Under the pieces are notes generated by a model, which was given only the letters and a program-made list of their open reading frames with translations, was not told where the DNA came from and did not search any database. This document shows, one piece after another, positions 63,300 through 64,000 of a stretch of 64,000 nucleotides of DNA. The position numbers and the translations under genes were made by a program. Source of the stretch: Theocolax elegans (lineage: Eukaryota > Arthropoda > Insecta > Hymenoptera > Cerocephalidae); contig CM047426.1 of NCBI GenBank assembly GCA_026168455.1, positions 54,733,749 to 54,797,748 on the forward strand, written 5' to 3'. Position 1 is the first letter of the stretch. Each line of letters starts with the position of its first letter.

Positions 63300-64000
63300 A
63301 ATTGCCATTTGAATACAAATTACTTATCAAAAACACCTTCCAAGAAGGTGACAAAACCCGCAAGTATTTTGTGTTAACACCTATTTTATATGTAACTTAT
63401 ATTTAACATTTTATATATATAAAGTTTCTGCAATTAAAAGTACTTAAATCAAAGCGGTATAATCGACAAGTATTTTGTAACAATGGCCAAAAAGAGCTAA
63501 AAATCTGTACATATTATTTTTAGAAAGTGTTTAATTTATAATTTTTGTAATTCGCACGTATGGGTGGATTCCAAACATATTTTCAAAATAATTATCCGGT
63601 AGTTAAATTAAAGAATTACTTAGTCCATTTTTTTAAAACCTTCAAGACGGCATAAATCCGCATAAGTATGGGTATTTTCCAATCACGGTTTTTGAATTTT
63701 TTTTCAATATTTCACATTTTTGCTAAAAATAATTTTTTTTTATAAATAAAATTTATCTAATAAATAACTTTAATTATTACTCCCAGCTTTTGTCTGTTTC
63801 TTTAAATTTTAATTAAATATTTTTTTTTATATTACAAATCTCCATATATGAAGCTTTTGATGCAATTGAAAGGACTGAAATCAAACTGGAATCGACAAGT
63901 ATTTTGAATCTAACTCCCATATTTTCTCTACTTATTTATATTTTATTACACCTTTTTTATATATTCCATAATAGTTTTCTGCAATTGAAAATATTGAAAT
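63300..64000. repeat. Diverged 'aaggtg...cccgcaagta' repeat family
   Basis: Subrepeats related to 56.2-56.9 kb at about 63,330, 63,427, 63,650, 63,862 and 63,980, running off the window. 62,995-63,299 holds nothing I can identify. Confidence 0.6.

Noticed and set aside
63074..63377. Short frames near the right edge
   Set aside because: AT-rich, overlapping on both strands, no recognisable domain.

Overview
This window looks like repeat-dominated nuclear DNA of an arthropod, most likely an insect and plausibly a hymenopteran. The evidence is one recognisable spliced host exon (5-oxoprolinase, 47,563-47,840), AT-rich intergenic sequence, TA/GT/GA microsatellites, and a Polinton-type capsid/ATPase/protease/integrase set of the kind integrated in insect genomes. 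The species assignment is inference. Apart from that exon, almost everything I can identify is mobile or repeat DNA.

Layout. 1-10.7 kb: a Polinton/Maverick (adintovirus-like) element with integrase, a GPPG-containing protein, a DUF8207-like gene, packaging ATPase, a PLA2-adenain-type protease, a minor capsid protein, a small basic ORF and the start of the major capsid gene. The capsid gene is cut off and no polymerase B is present. The DUF8207-like gene is split by a 5.2 kb insertion flanked by a 13-bp target duplication. That insertion is a direct-plus-inverted array of 392-bp units. Six units carry an identical 67-nt sequence that folds as a complete type III hammerhead ribozyme, and a broken transposon gene sits between units. 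This is the most interesting thing in the window: a metazoan retrozyme-like array related in sequence to a Penelope-type element at 17.8 kb.

10.7-20.3 kb: LTR-like debris, an 82-bp tandem repeat, the 3' half of a Copia element with its 3' LTR, a Helitron-like element, two LTR-like segments, a tRNA-derived SINE copy, and a 5'-truncated Penelope-like element (reverse transcriptase thumb plus GIY-YIG) followed by a minimal hammerhead.

20.3-45.5 kb: a nested stack. A decayed Gypsy element (5' LTR 20,289; 3' LTR remnant 45,187) contains a 5S-rRNA-derived SINE (19-bp duplication) and a gag-only LTR element (26,758-44,893, duplication TCAT). The latter contains another LTR element (32,290-41,091, duplication ATGA), which contains a long-TIR MITE, a nearly intact 4.2 kb LINE (14-bp duplication) and a fold-back sequence.

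45.5-64 kb: degraded hammerhead/Penelope remnants, a fold-back element with 470-bp arms, the 5-oxoprolinase exon, a solo LTR (duplication GCAC), a second Helitron-like copy, microsatellites, a 108-bp satellite array (12.6 copies), small transposon ORF fragments, a 5 kb palindrome with a tandemly duplicated centre, and AT-rich MITE-like sequence. The elements do not form one pathway. The coherent groups are the Polinton virion/integration genes, the Penelope/hammerhead units, and the nested LTR elements.
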